DNA from: Volvariella volvacea V23
Lineage: Eukaryota > Basidiomycota > Agaricomycetes > Agaricales > Pluteaceae
DNA length: 64,000 bases
Direction of reading: 5' to 3'
NCBI GenBank assembly: GCA_000349905.1
Contig: KB722736.1
Span: forward strand, 990,536-1,054,535
Below are positions 22,458 to 33,746 of the stretch, piece after piece. The number at the start of each line of letters is the position of its first letter. The stretch's first letter is position 1. Both the position numbers and the translations under genes were made by a program. A model generated the notes under the pieces. That model did not search any database. It worked only from the letters and a program-made list of their open reading frames with translations, and was not told the origin of the DNA.

Positions 22458-23392
22458 ATGTCTGATTTGTGCCCCGTCTATGCGCCTTTCTTCAGTGCCA
22501 TGGTATGTTCCCGTGCAGTATTGCTTGCGTGTCGCTAGTCCTCCTTGCTAACCCCACCTCCAAAGGGCTGCACTAGCGCCATTGTATTCACATGTAAGCG
22601 GAAAGCTTAGCGCATTGCTGAATTGCGATTCTCGTGCTGACAATACGCCACTGCCACACAGGTATAGGAGCAAGGTAAGCGCAATGCAACCCTTTTTGAA
22701 CGTGATTGTTGACTGCGCTTCTAGTTATGGAACTGCAAAATCCGGTGTCGGGATTTCCGCAATGTCAGTGCTCCGTCCTGACTTGATGATGAAATCCGTT
22801 GTTCCCGTCATCATGGCTGGTATCATTGCTGTAAGTTGCAAATCCAGGACATTTTCCTTCCGCACATCGCATATGCATGGTAACAAAGTTGACGCGAACT
22901 TGTTAGATCTACGGACTTGTCGTTTCCGTGCTTATTGCCGGAGAATGTGAGCATAACAAGCAAACTATCTTTATTGCACCTTCTGACACGCAAATTAGTG
23001 GAAGCCACTATGTCCTTGGCTAAGGGCTTCACTCAACTCGGAGCCGGACTCTCAGTCGGTCTTGCTGGTTTGGCTGCTGGTTTTGCTGTTGGGATCGTTG
23101 GAGATGCTGGTGTACGAGGAACCGCTCAGCAACCTAGGCTGTTTGTGGGCATGGTGCGTTTGATACATTTCTAAAGTTCGAAGCCATCCTGAGGCACCTC
23201 CAGATTTTGATTTTGATTTTCGCAGAAGTCTTGGGTCTCTACGGTTTGTTTCCATCTTAGTTTGTTGTGCACCATCACTTATGTTTTGCTACAGGCCTGA
23301 TTGTTGCCTTAATTATGAACACCAGGTCAGGAGAAATGCATGTGGTAGGTGGCCTGTCGATGAATTTCGATACTATACTCACAGTTGGTTAG
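22458..23392 (+). CDS. VMA3: V-type ATPase 16 kDa proteolipid subunit c, 174 aa
   Basis: Eight exons: 22458-22502, 22566-22593, 22662-22674, 22725-22830, 22907-22946, 22999-23153, 23204-23243 and 23295-23392. The start [20 protein letters not shown], the pore segment [20 protein letters not shown], and the fourth helix [18 protein letters not shown] are diagnostic. Glu137 in the fourth helix is the proton-carrying residue, at the same number as in yeast Vma3. The subunit forms the rotating c-ring of the vacuolar proton pump. Exon 3 is only 13 bp. After MNTRSGE the frame runs 18 residues further than I expect (to the TAG at 23390), so the C-terminus may involve another intron or simply be longer here. 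Confidence 0.93.
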
Positions 23393-23587
23393 TGCTCTTG
23401 AATACCCTACAGTACATTTGGGACGTGAGGGGCACAACATCGCCCAACAGACGGGATGACATCTGCGCATAGTTCATGTCACGGCTCTTCGTATTGATGT
23501 TCACTCAGGTTTCTCCTTGTTCTGGTTAATGCATCTTTTTCATCATGCCTGAGAAATATCAAGCTTAGAAATTTAAGTTGCACAAAC

Positions 23588-25215
23588 ATGGGTAGCCGAG
23601 TGAGCGCTGGAACAAACAACTTAGCCGCAGCAATTTCATTTCCCATAGCCGATAATGGGACAGTCTTATTGCTCTTTCAGTTCTTTCATACTCTCAATCC
23701 TAGCATGGGCCGCCCATATACCCCTCGACAGAGTCGTCTACGACGGGTTGGGGGCCTCATTCTGATTTTGGTCTGTGTTGGGTACATCCTTTGCGGTCAC
23801 CCCATATTCCGATGGTTGTCTATCCACATCTTCGGAGACCATCCAAAAGGCCCACCAACTTACCGTAGGCTGAAGCGGTGGGAATGGGAGCTGCCGCAAC
23901 ATAATCTTGACCTGCCATACCCCGAAGGCCGGACTGGTCGCTATGTCAAATTCACCAGTCAGGTGAAGGAACTAGGTTGGAACAACGTCTTGAATGAGGT
24001 GTATGTGTTATTTTATAAAGTTTATTCGAGGTATTTACGAGTACCTTTAGACTTATGTGTGCACACCTCGCATATGCTTCTGATCGCGCGTATGTATTTC
24101 AAGACTATGTATGGAAGCGGGAGTACTATCCATGGCCAACGAGTCGCTTGCTTCCCAAACCTCGTACGCCATTGAATGCTCTCATAGCAGGTCCCACAGC
24201 TGGGGGCCCTTGGGAACCTGGTGATAATACCCCGAGATCAATTTCAGAGGCTTGGTTTGATGTCGTTTGTCCACCATCGAAACGCCGAATCATCAATACC
24301 CGTGACGTCAAGCCTGCCGTCAAGGACGCAGCAGGAGACCAAGTTTTCGCTTATTGGCAAAAATTGCTCAAAGATGCACCCGAAAATTGCATAGAAATCG
24401 TCCCTCAACCGCGCAAAGAAGACAACCACCCCCAAGTATTTGATTTGTGGCTCTGGGGATCAGAACGTATCTTACCCTTATGGGAGAGTTTCTCGAAGTC
24501 GCCGACATCCCGCCTTCTATCAACTTCACCCCTCGTCGCCTCCGCTGTTACGAAAAATGAGATCTTGTTCCTCCCACGGAGTTCTGGTTCTACGCATGCG
24601 ATGCCTTACTCCCCATACGCGCGAATGTTGGCAATTCACATTCGCAGAGGGGATTTCAAGGAGGCCTGCCTAAGCCTGGCCACCTGGAATTCGACCTTCT
24701 ACAGCTGGAATCTATTGCCATTCCTCCCGGATAAATTCACACCCCCAGCAGGAGGCTCGTGGGGTTACAATACTCCGGAAAATGTGGAGTTGTATATGCA
24801 GCACTGCCTCCCTACGGGTGAAGGTATTGTACGAAAAATTGCAGAGTCTAGGAGAGACTACGAGGCGTTCTCCAAGGAGAACGGAGTTAAGCAATTGGAT
24901 ACGCTATATCTACTGACAAATGAAGAGGGAGAGTGGTTGGACAAGTTAAAGCGCACTTTGCAAGCGGACGGGTGGAATACGATAGTGACGAGCAAGGACC
25001 TGGAATTAGATCCGGAGCAGCTCGATGTTAGCATGGCTGTAGATATGGAGATTGCCAGGAAGGCAGCAGTGTTTATTGGAAATGGGGTAAGCGCAGAAAT
25101 GTTGACGCTTCCCGAGTACTAACTCAGCAATTGCCAGTGGTCATCTTTCACGAGCAATATTGTCCATCGTCGGTTAGTCGACGGTAAGGAACCCATCAGC
25201 ACACGGTTCTACTAG
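23588..25215 (+). CDS. O-fucosyltransferase-like type II membrane protein, copy 1, 508 aa
   Basis: Three exons: 23588-24000, 24051-25086 and 25138-25215. A hydrophobic anchor (GGLILILVCVGYILCG) near the N-terminus is followed by a lumenal domain with LPYPEGRTGRYVKF, GWNNVLNEVLM, HIRRGD at 24637-24654, DTLYLLTNEE, and a C-terminal NGWSSFTSNIVHRR. HxRRGD and the terminal Ser/Thr-Asn box are features of GDP-fucose protein O-fucosyltransferase-like folds (GT65/GT68 superfamily), which act in the ER or Golgi. Donor and acceptor are not known for these fungal forms. A second in-frame ATG at 23705 would give 469 residues and place the anchor closer to the N-terminus, which I consider equally likely. 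The gene has a paralog directly downstream with the same intron positions. Confidence 0.75.
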
Positions 25216-25791
25216 GCGCCTGGCGTATCGCGACAGTTAAGGAAGTGTCCCGTGTGGACATGAATTGAGGCAGTGCACGGACGCAATAAGCGGAGCGAAG
25301 ACCTTGAGTTGGGATATTTTATGTGCATGGGATGTTGAATTTTATATCTAATCTTACCTACATGTTCACCCCTGCTAATGTGCATGCCATTCGTCATTAA
25401 ACCAGAACACGTTTGTCATGAGAGTAGAGCATGCCGACTGGTCGGTCAACCGCAGTTCAGGTTATCAACTGTAAGTAGTACCGAGGGGAGATTAGGTTGG
25501 TTGGGTCGGGTTTGATGGGTGTTGTTGCCCACCCCTTTTAGCTAACGTACGGTGTGGACTCTCCGCACGTGGACGAAAAATATTCATTCAAAACTCCAGA
25601 AGGCGGTGCGGGTGGCCTTGACGTGTGTCACTGTCAAATTCCCAAATCTCACGAGTGGGCTCAAGCCTGGATCGAGCTGCGGATAGGGATTCAGTCCGAA
25701 GTATAAAGCTGAAATCACGGTAAAACGCTAGCTAGAAAAAATCATCCTCTTCTTGCACTCCCTTGCCGTTCAATCCGTACACCAGTCAGTG
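25216..25791. promoter_or_regulatory. Spacer with promoter of copy 2
   Basis: 576 bp between the two paralogs. TATAAA at 25702-25707 lies 85 bp before the ATG at 25792. No gene seen. Confidence 0.45.
25702..25707 (+). promoter_or_regulatory. TATA box of fucosyltransferase-like copy 2
   Basis: TATAAA in the context AAGTATAAAGC, 85 bp before the start codon. Confidence 0.45.
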
Positions 25792-27391
25792 ATGGAGAGG
25801 TTATCATCGACGCTCAAGTCTTGGAGGATGTCCGGCCAGTTACGGGCAACTAGATCGCAGAGGCAGTTTATCATACTTTTCATCGCCGTTTCGGTTCTTC
25901 TTTTGCTTGGGCTTTCAGCTTGGCACCGAGATGCTCTCGGGAGGCACTTTACAAGGCTTACTTACCGATATCCCTATGTGCCTACCGTCCAAGAGATGGG
26001 GCCGCCCACTTACGAAAGACTAAGGGAATGGGAAGATAACCTACCTCAGCACAACCCCGACTTACCCTATCCGGAGGGACGTACTGGGCGATACGTGAAG
26101 TTCTCAAATCAGATTAAGATGCTTGGCTGGAACAACGTCTTTAATGAATTGTGAGCTTAATTTAGTCTCGATACACTATCCCTGGATTCTTAAACTCGGG
26201 CGCTAACGAACATCGTACTCGCAGGCTTATGAATGCGCTGCTCGCCTACAAGACAAAACGCGCTTATGTTTTCATTGATTATGTTTGGAAGAACGAATAC
26301 TACGCCTGGCCTGAACACCAATTCCGTGATTGGCCACCCCGCACTCCCCTCAACGCTATCATCTCAGGACCTATGGCGGGGGGACCTTGGGACGAAGGCG
26401 ACGACGCCCCACGTTCAGTCTCAGAAAAATATTACGACATTGTTTGTCCTGAATCTGAACGTCGTATCTTTAACACTCGCGACGTGAAGCCCGCCGTACA
26501 GTGGTCTCAGGGCAATGAAATCTTCGCACATTGGGAAAAACTTTTACTAGAAACGCCCGAGCGTTGTGTCGAGATCATTCCCGCGCCACGAAGCGAGGAT
26601 GGCTTTCCTCAAACTTTCGACCTATGGTTGTGGGGGTCAGACCGAATCCTGTCCTTGTGGGATATGTTTTCGAAGTCGCCCATCTCACGCCTCCTCGCCA
26701 CCTCACCACTAGTCAGATCCGCCGTTGACCGTAACGAGTACCTCTTCCATCCAACTGGCCCGAAACCCCCGTTCCCAGTCTCCCGCAATCCTTTCGACAG
26801 AATGCTGGCTGTACACATTCGTCGGGGTGACTATAAGGATGCATGCATAGGCCTTGCGACGTGGAACTCGACATTTTACAGCTGGAATTTACTTCCAGAG
26901 CTCCCAGACAGATTCATTCCGCCACCAGGTGGCAAGTGGGGCGAGAATACACCGGAAAATACGGCGAAATACTTGGAGCACTGTCTCCCTACCTTTGATG
27001 CCATTGTCCAAAAGGTTCATGACTCGCGCGTCGACTATGTCAATGCAGTACATACCGGAACGCGACGGTACCTCGATGTGTTGTATTTATTGACGAACGA
27101 AGAGAGTGATTGGCTGGATCAACTGAAGGAAGCCTTGAGGAAAGACGGATGGCATACACTAAGGACTAGTCGTGATTTGGTCCTGGACCAAGAACAAACG
27201 GACGTTAACATGGCTGTTGACATGGATATCGCCAGACAAGCAGCTGTCTTTATCGGCAACGGGGTAAGTGCTGCTTGTAACGGCGTTGATGTTGTTGCTA
27301 ACCCGGTTGATAGTGGTCTTCATACACCAGCAACATTGTTCATAGGCGCATGATTGATGGTAAAGAACCTATTAGTACTCGGTTTTTCTAG
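25792..27391 (+). CDS. O-fucosyltransferase-like type II membrane protein, copy 2, 491 aa
   Basis: Three exons: 25792-26150, 26225-27263 and 27314-27391. The N-terminal cytosolic part is basic (KSWRMSGQLRATRSQRQ), followed by the anchor FIILFIAVSVLLLLGLSAW, then a lumenal domain with LPYPEGRTGRYVKF, GWNNVFNELLM, HIRRGD at 26814-26831, DVLYLLTNEE and NGWSSYTSNIVHRR. It has the same domain order as its upstream paralog and is expected to be a Golgi or ER glycosyltransferase. Two copies with intact motifs suggest both are used, perhaps with different acceptors. The start is the only ATG before the anchor. Confidence 0.8.
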
Positions 27392-27700
27392 TTGTTGCTT
27401 GGGATTCATGTGGGTTTACGCTACAAGGAACAATAGTGGGACATAGAAATTCAATATACCATAGGAATGTGTAATCTAGTCGGGCATTCATACAATCACC
27501 TGAAGTCACCCCTAAAAGGTTGCGGACGCGGCTACGGCGAAGCCACGTGAATGCCCGTGTGTGGGAGTTTGAAGGGGGACCATTCAGCTGGCCATTCCAG
27601 TTTCCACCAGGACCCCATCGACACTCCTTATTCTCCTCCAATCTCTCTTCTATAGCCCTCGACGAGGTGGATCGGTGCTGGGATACCCAACTTATACCTA
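27392..27700. other. Spacer before the LEA2-like gene
   Basis: 309 bp with no gene seen; it holds the 3' end of the fucosyltransferase-like gene and the promoter of the next gene. The last 120 bp are pyrimidine-rich. Confidence 0.4.
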
Positions 27701-29120
27701 ATGGATCCAGATCGCAAATCCACAGTGTCATCATTCTATGGTGGCCCAAGAGCCTCATTCGACCCATTAAACTCTGACTTCCCCGCTTCCTCACAACAAC
27801 ATCAGCAGCAATTTCGGACTCAACAACAAGGAACATTCAGAGGGCGAGACGACGCTTCGTCATTCTTTTCACCAGAACGTACAGGGCAACCCAACTCCGC
27901 TGGATATAATCGCAATTCATTCTTCAACGCTGGACGGGAAGAGCCGTTGAAGGGGGGCCGTGATGAAGAGGATGGACAGCGTGGAGCTTGGGATGTTTAT
28001 GCTGACTTTAACAATACCGGTCCTCGATATAGTTCAGCATTTGGAAATCTGAAGCAAGACAATGGGTGCGTCTGCTCCCGCTCCTCTCTATTTCCTGTCA
28101 GCCCGCAGTCGGGGTGTCTAAACAATTGAGCAGTTACCGTCAAATCTCCACACCGGCATCTCCAATGATCAAGGAGGAAGATATAGTTACTCATAACGGG
28201 AATGTTGAAATGGTGACTGTACCGGCATTGGGCCCAGAATGGCAAAAGGACGAAATGAGGAAGATGACGAAAGCCGGTCGAAACGAAGGGAAATGGGAGT
28301 CAAGGAAAGAGAAGTGGAGGGCATGGAATAGAGGACAGACAGGAATGTGTGGGAGGCACTGCACAAGACGAACATTCGCCTTCACCATGTTTGGCTTGTG
28401 TGCTGCGTAGGTGCCGAAAACATTATCTCTCCGCAATGACTAACCACTGTCGACATTGATCAATAGCATAGCTCTCGTCCTTGGCTTCACGATACCCCGC
28501 GTCCCCGCTTTCTCTATCCACAACAGTACACCGCTCCTGACAGCCACCGATGACTGGGGTGATGCAGTCCCGGTTGGCTTTTCGCGTGCACCGGCTAATT
28601 TTTCCTTCCCTGCCTACGCATACCTCGAGGTAAACACCGACAGCAATTGGTTACCACTCACCTTCAATTCAATCCACGCACAAGTCTTTGATATGGACAC
28701 AACAAGATTGGTCGGGACAGGCGATATTGGAAGACTGACATTGCCTGCGAAGACATTCTCACAGCTTCACTTCCCGCTGAACTTTAGTTACCTTGCTACT
28801 AATGACAGCGATCAAACATGTGCGTACCCTAGAACGTTGCTGCGTATCCCACAATATCAATTGACATCCCCAACCGCAGGGAAGAACTGGTACGAAAGCT
28901 GCAGAAATCGTGCCCTCTACAGTGATGGTGTTCGACCATGTGAGTGGTAATTAACTCTGTCCGCCACATAAGTGGCTGATGACCCTTCCTTCAACCAACA
29001 GCATTGAAGTTCCGATTACATATCGAGATGAGCATTGCCGGTCTCCCCAAGAAGGCCTCCACTTCTACGCAAGTAAACAACGCTGAATGCCCCATTGAGT
29101 TGGCTCAAAACGCTGCTTAA
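27701..29120 (+). CDS. Single-pass membrane protein with LEA2-like domain, 409 aa
   Basis: Four exons: 27701-28065, 28134-28406, 28467-28939 and 29002-29120. Residues 1-120 are Gln/Ser/Asn-rich and disordered, 120-200 are charged, and a transmembrane helix (FAFTMFGLCAAIALVLGFTI) spans about 203-222. The outer part has the repeating pattern of small beta strands with FSFPAYAYLEVNTDSNWLPL, FNSIHAQVFDMDTTRLVGTG and LPAKTFSQLHFPLNFSY, which recalls the LEA2/NDR1-HIN1-like beta sandwich. That likeness is from pattern only. I do not know a function; proteins of this layout often sit at the vacuole or plasma membrane. Several Asn-x-Ser/Thr sites lie on the outer side, consistent with glycosylation. 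Confidence 0.7.
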
Positions 29121-29553
29121 ACCACCACTTCCATGCATAGACGCTCTTGACGATTCATTCCTCATCACAACCCTGTCCCTTTCAGTTTCCTCCTATCAAG
29201 CACATTCATTAACATATTCTTCAGGCTATATTAATATTTGGACTTTGGACACTACATATTTCCCCGATCACTTTCGATACCGGACCGCATACGTACTGAT
29301 ATGCACTATCCTCTCGTTTTGCTGCCGCTGCCTGCTCTCCGAATGAATTGACGTGATACTGCATGATGTTTGTTTTTTTTCAAATCAAAATTTTGATGGG
29401 CCCTAATCTTGGACCTGGACGTCCTGTTCAACTCTTGTTCCTTGCTCATGTATGAATCTATTACATCCGGTAACAAACACTCCGCCTACAGGAATAGTCA
29501 AGTGACCAATGAACACACCGAGATAACGCACATGAAGTCATACAATTCCGAAT
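29121..29553. other. Convergent 3' region
   Basis: 433 bp between two genes that face each other. It should contain both 3' untranslated regions and terminators. A T-run (29371-29378) lies after the plus-strand gene. No gene seen. Confidence 0.4.
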
Positions 29554-30632
29554 TTAGTCTTCGTCAAAAAAACGATCACCACCTATTATTCGTTCCGTCA
29601 AACCCCCGCATATCACAACGGACCGCACCCGGTGAATGGCATCTGAAATTAAGCGTTCCATCTCCAAGGTCCCGTTTTCTATACCGTCCAATGCAGCTGA
29701 GGCTTGGATGTATCTAACAGCGGCCTCCTCTATTGTTGCATCCCGGACACGAGGGCCCCATATGCTGTTCCGGTAGGCATCTACCAACTTCAACCATTCC
29801 AATCTCTTTGACCCCGATGACAATACAAACTGGACGATGTCTTCGGGTTTCAGAAAAACGATGGATCCCAGGTATAGATGACGGAGATTGGGCATGGGAG
29901 GCAGTGTAACGGATATGGGTTTGAAGTTGGTGAGCTTAAGATACGACAGGTTGGTGTATGTCGGCAACACCTCGAACAGACTTTCCAGAACCATCGGGAC
30001 TATCTGTGTATGTGCGTACGCGTAGTGATGAAAAAAGGTGAACGGTCAAGCGAGGAACAGCAGTGATAAGGGATAGTGGTCATACGGTAAGTGCAAAATG
30101 ATGAGGTGGGTCTGGGCTTGTCCAAATGAAAGCATGTGGACTGTGTAAAGAATGAAGACAGCGTTAATAGAAGGCGATGGATCAAGGGCTGGGCCAGCAC
30201 AAATACGATTACTCACTTGATGGATGCAAAAACTTCGATAACGGAAGTTTGAGGGTATGAGAACGAGTTCATTCTCAACTCGATGCGGTCGAGCATGAGC
30301 CTGCCATGCTCATCTAGGTTGGAGCGGGGATCATGCCTGCAGATGGCCAGTAGATCGACTAGACACGAAAATGCGTTCAGGGCTTCGCCGGGAATGTGAA
30401 TGGTAATTGTGCTTGGTGGGTGTGGTAACTTGACACCTGCAGCCCGGGCGTATATGACATTGAAATGCGTGAGTTGCCGTACTGAATTGAAGGTCAAATC
30501 GGAGCACAACGCTCGAAGGCAAATACTGTGAAAGACTGAGTTTACCGCGAGGAGGCTAGTTGGAAGGACATTAGATTGGAGCGCGTCCAATATGATTTGA
30601 TTGAGGAGCTCAAGAGGGAGGAGGCTGAGCAT
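29554..30632 (-). CDS. F-box-like protein, 306 aa
   Basis: Three exons: 30217-30632, 30086-30140 and 29554-30003. The protein starts LLPLELLNQIILDALQ, a short F-box-like helix, followed by LLAVNSVFHSICLRALCSDL. The second half has leucine-rich spacing (YTNLSYLKLTN, MPNLRHLYLGSI, LEWLKLVD). Proteins of this kind are numerous in agaricomycetes and are thought to be substrate adaptors of SCF ubiquitin ligases, though that is inference. The 55-bp middle exon joins in frame on both sides (phase 2 then phase 0). It is the first of four such genes on the minus strand. Confidence 0.7.
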
Positions 30633-30812
30633 GGGGATGATAAGGAAAGACGATTATTATTTGTAGGTCCCAAGGTATCTTGATATACGTAATCAAATGA
30701 CGTTGCTAATCTTAATCTAATAATCCGAGCCTCGTATCCCTGCACTTCACCGAAGGGCCGGGGGGGATAGAGTTGTCTTCGACGGCAAGGCAAAAGGGTA
30801 ACTCCTCCACCT

Positions 30813-31718
30813 TCAATCTCTCCCCTCTTCGTCATCACCAGCCGTGTTGTTATTACGAGCTTGTTCCCGGGAAGCCACTAACCTATCTGCGCGTTCCCAG
30901 TAATCCTCTCCTGCAACACAGCCTAGTTTCCATTCATCAACCCACTCATTAACAACGCGTCCATCGTGTCCACCTAGGTGTTCCGGAACTACGATACGCC
31001 TATCCTGAGGCAGCGTATCCAGGTATTTGTTCCCATGCACAAGGAAGAGAACGCGTAGACGCTTGCAATTCTTAAGAATATGATCGACCGTGGCGTAATC
31101 GACGTTAGGTCCATTGAGCGACAGATGGGTCAGATCAGGTAGCAAGGGAAGTTCATCCAGTCGACCCCAAAAATCAATGTCGTCCAGAATATCTAGGTGA
31201 GTAATATTGAAGAACACGGGATGACGAAAGTCTAGGGTACCATCCCGGAATAGATCCTCAATGTGTACTGAAAGACGTTTGAGAGGGAGCCCCGAAATCC
31301 AAGAGATGGTCTTGGGGGTGAGTTCAGCCCATATGGCTAGGTCTTCGACGCGACGACACGCGGATAGATGCTCCCAGCAGTGGTCATCAATGTCCAAGTC
31401 AACCAGCAATAAATGCCGGACGTGCCCCGCATACCGGGCAACAGGAGGTTGAGGGCAGAGTGGATGCCATTCGCAATGGGAGCTGCAGACGATGGTGTCA
31501 TACACAATTGGTTCGACCCTGAGAGATTCTAAGATGATTTTCGCTGCTTCTGGACGGGACGTAGGAGTGACATACCAATAGTGAACCCTGTGCGCAACTA
31601 AAAGCAACCTAGGGGCATGAGCACGATCTCCCCAGGCAGCAAGCTTGAAAATGAGCTCTTCGAGCTCGGGGGGCAGAATTGGATCCGCATGGGAGTTGTA
31701 GAGAGCAAGCGTGGACAT
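30813..31718 (-). CDS. F-box-like/leucine-rich protein, 282 aa
   Basis: Two exons, 31576-31718 and 30813-31518, separated by a 57-bp intron that has no stop and is a multiple of three, so a longer unspliced frame also exists. Splicing restores the family core: LPPELEELIFKLAA, LLLVAHRVHYW-VEPIVYDTIV, then VARYAGHVRHLLL, VEDLAIWAEL, LKRLSVHIEDL, THLDILDD, LTHLSLNG and LRVLFLVHG. This family is common in mushroom genomes; the segment HxxYW-xEPxxY is its hallmark in my experience. Function unknown, presumed adaptor-like. It is a paralog of the gene at 32.7-33.7 kb (VARYAHHVRHLL, VEDLAVWSNL, THLDIVDYD). The start is the ATG closest to the conserved region. Confidence 0.72.
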   Translation of the reverse strand: MSTLALYNSHADPILPPELEELIFKLAAWGDRAHAPRLLLVAHRVHYWYVTPTSRPEAAKIILESLRVEPIVYDTIVCSSHCEWHPLCPQPPVARYAGHVRHLLLVDLDIDDHCWEHLSACRRVEDLAIWAELTPKTISWISGLPLKRLSVHIEDLFRDGTLDFRHPVFFNITHLDILDDIDFWGRLDELPLLPDLTHLSLNGPNVDYATVDHILKNCKRLRVLFLVHGNKYLDTLPQDRRIVVPEHLGGHDGRVVNEWVDEWKLGCVAGEDYWERADRLVASREQARNNNTAGDDEEGRD

Positions 31719-32707
31719 TCTTGGTCTAGTAGGAAGTGGAGAACTTGTGAGGGAAACCACTCCACAGGATATGGCCTTCAAATGGGCCCTCTGGGTCTCA
31801 TCGGAGCGAACGCTAATTGCCGTTAATAGACCGTAAATGATGAAATGTATAGGTCGTGCTTGCGGCGTGGTTTTGGAACAAACCGTATTTAATATTAGTG
31901 AGTCCGAGTCGGCTGATGCTTGGATAACCTTCCGGCCTTCCTGCCGCAATGAAATGGGACCTAGGGCAGTTTTTGGGGTATGGACGCACGCAGCCCTGCG
32001 AGCAGATACGCCATCACACACCTAAAATCCAGCGTAGGTTTGAAACGGACAGAAAAAGACAGGAAAGACGAATGTGGTTGAACGGGAGTTGGAGTCTGTT
32101 CTGGGGATACAAATTACGTCAGAGGATATCAGCCCCCTGATGGCCTATCTCTCCGGATTTTACCACTTCACCTTGCCCAGCTCGATCTTTTAAGCTTGCC
32201 ATATCCATCGTGCTCCTCCACTTCTCACACCAGTCCCCTTCCACTAATCCCCTGGTCCTGTGCTCATCTACAGCAACACTCTTGCACGTTTTTAATCCTG
32301 ACGTGCTTCCATCCAAGACACTTCCTGCGTCACTGGGTCAGGCGATCGATGGGTATCTCTGCCCATAGCCATAAGGCTACCGTTCTCTATTGCTTAGAAA
32401 TAAGCTGTTGATGATGGTCCATCTGAAGGGCTTTGTGCGGTTTGATGCGTCAATGCAGGAGCTATGATGCCATGCACGAAAGGAATCAAGGGGGAAGAAT
32501 CTACTCATTTCCAACCATTCATGCTAGCATACATACGGAGTTCGCGTATTTCTTTCTCCAGGCATGTTCGGTCATGCGTCGTACATGAAATTGAAATTTT
32601 TGCGCAATACAACTACAGTTACAATGATGTCAGTCCTTATTTAGCAGCAGTTGCAAATATACAGGTCCACGTTTTACAGTATAGCCATACCTCATATCCC
32701 GTTTCTC
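31719..32707. other. Intergenic between F-box-like paralogs
   Basis: 989 bp. The frame upstream of the previous gene stays open to 32021, but that sequence has no family resemblance. No other gene or repeat seen. Confidence 0.4.
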
Positions 32708-33746
32708 TCAACATGCATCCGACGTGGCCTCTGTAGTCTCCTGTGTCTGAGCTTTCGCTAACCGAGCTGCGACCACTCTGTCTGCCCTTGCCCAGAAATC
32801 CAGCCCTCCCTCAGTCCCAAGTCTCCAATCCGCAATCCAGTCGTGCCGAGGCGTATCCGATCCTATTTTCACATCGTCAGATCTCAACACCCTAGGATCT
32901 TCGTCATATTCGTCCGTAACCTGTCTCGAGTCGAGCAACATTAACACCCTCAAGTTTTCGCAATGCTTCAGAACCCCTAAGACCAAGTTCTTGTGCACCA
33001 CCTCGTTGAATGCGACATGCGTCAAGTTGGACACCATGGCGAGGTTGTTGGCTGTATCCCACGACTCGCACCCGTCGTAGTCGACAATATCCAAATGTGT
33101 GACCTGCGCGAACAAGGGGCTATCGAGCCTTAACCCCTGTGCGAACAGCCCATCAAAGGAGAATGACAACCGTCTGAGGGGCCAGGTCTCGAGCCCCTTG
33201 AGAGTCTCCAACGAAAGGTTGGACCACACGGCTAGATCCTCCACTCCGGTGCATAGCGTAAGATAGTCCTGTAGCTCCTTGTGCATCCGTCCGCTCGCAA
33301 TGAGTAGGTGTCGGACGTGGTGCGCATATCGAGCGACCGAGATCTCCGGAGGAACTTGCGAGCAATTGCATGGCTTGCCTGATGTGCTTCCTTCGTTCCA
33401 TGAGATCACTCTGTACAGCAATGGTTCAATCCTTGGCAGAACAATGAATAACAAATCTCATGTGGAGTTCGGATATAGGAGCCTACCATATCTTCACCCG
33501 TTGGGCTACCCGGAGCAGTGTGACAGCCTGACCCCTTCCGTCCCGAGCAGAAACCTCGAATATCTCTCTTTCTATCTCCGGAGGGAGATGCGGTTCCGCC
33601 TTCAAGTTCACAAGTGATTGTGTGGGAGGGCTCGGCTCAGATTGGGGGGCATCGGACGTTTCGGAGGGAGCTGCAGTCACGATTATCGCCGTTGTTGGTG
33701 GCGTGGACACCGTTATCGCAGGTGCAATGGTAAGCGTTGTGGACAT
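32708..33746 (-). CDS. F-box-like/leucine-rich protein, 327 aa
   Basis: Two exons, 33487-33746 and 32708-33431, with a 55-bp intron at the same site as in its neighbour (after VKIW, before IEPLLYRVI). An N-terminal Thr/Pro-rich tail of about 50 residues precedes LPPEIEREIFEVSARDGRGQ. Leucine-rich segments follow: VRHLLIASG, VEDLAVWSNL, LRRLSFSFDGL, THLDIVDYD, LTHVAFNE, LRVLMLLDS. It is clearly a paralog of the gene at 30.8-31.7 kb, with an almost identical end pattern (DFWARADRVVAARLA against DYWERADRLVASREQA). Role unknown, presumed SCF adaptor-like. Confidence 0.72.

Larger units (their letters stand above)
23588..27391 (+). repeat. Tandem duplicate pair of fucosyltransferase-like genes
   Basis: The genes at 23588-25215 and 25792-27391 share exon number, both intron positions and phases (phase 2 after GWNNV-NE, phase 0 before WSS), identical last exon length (78 bp) and long stretches of similar protein. 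DNA similarity is modest, so the duplication is not recent. Confidence 0.8.

Noticed and set aside
31719..32021. A longer N-terminus of the F-box-like gene, since the frame stays open upstream.
   Set aside because: The extra 100 residues resemble no family, and the paralog begins directly before the conserved region.
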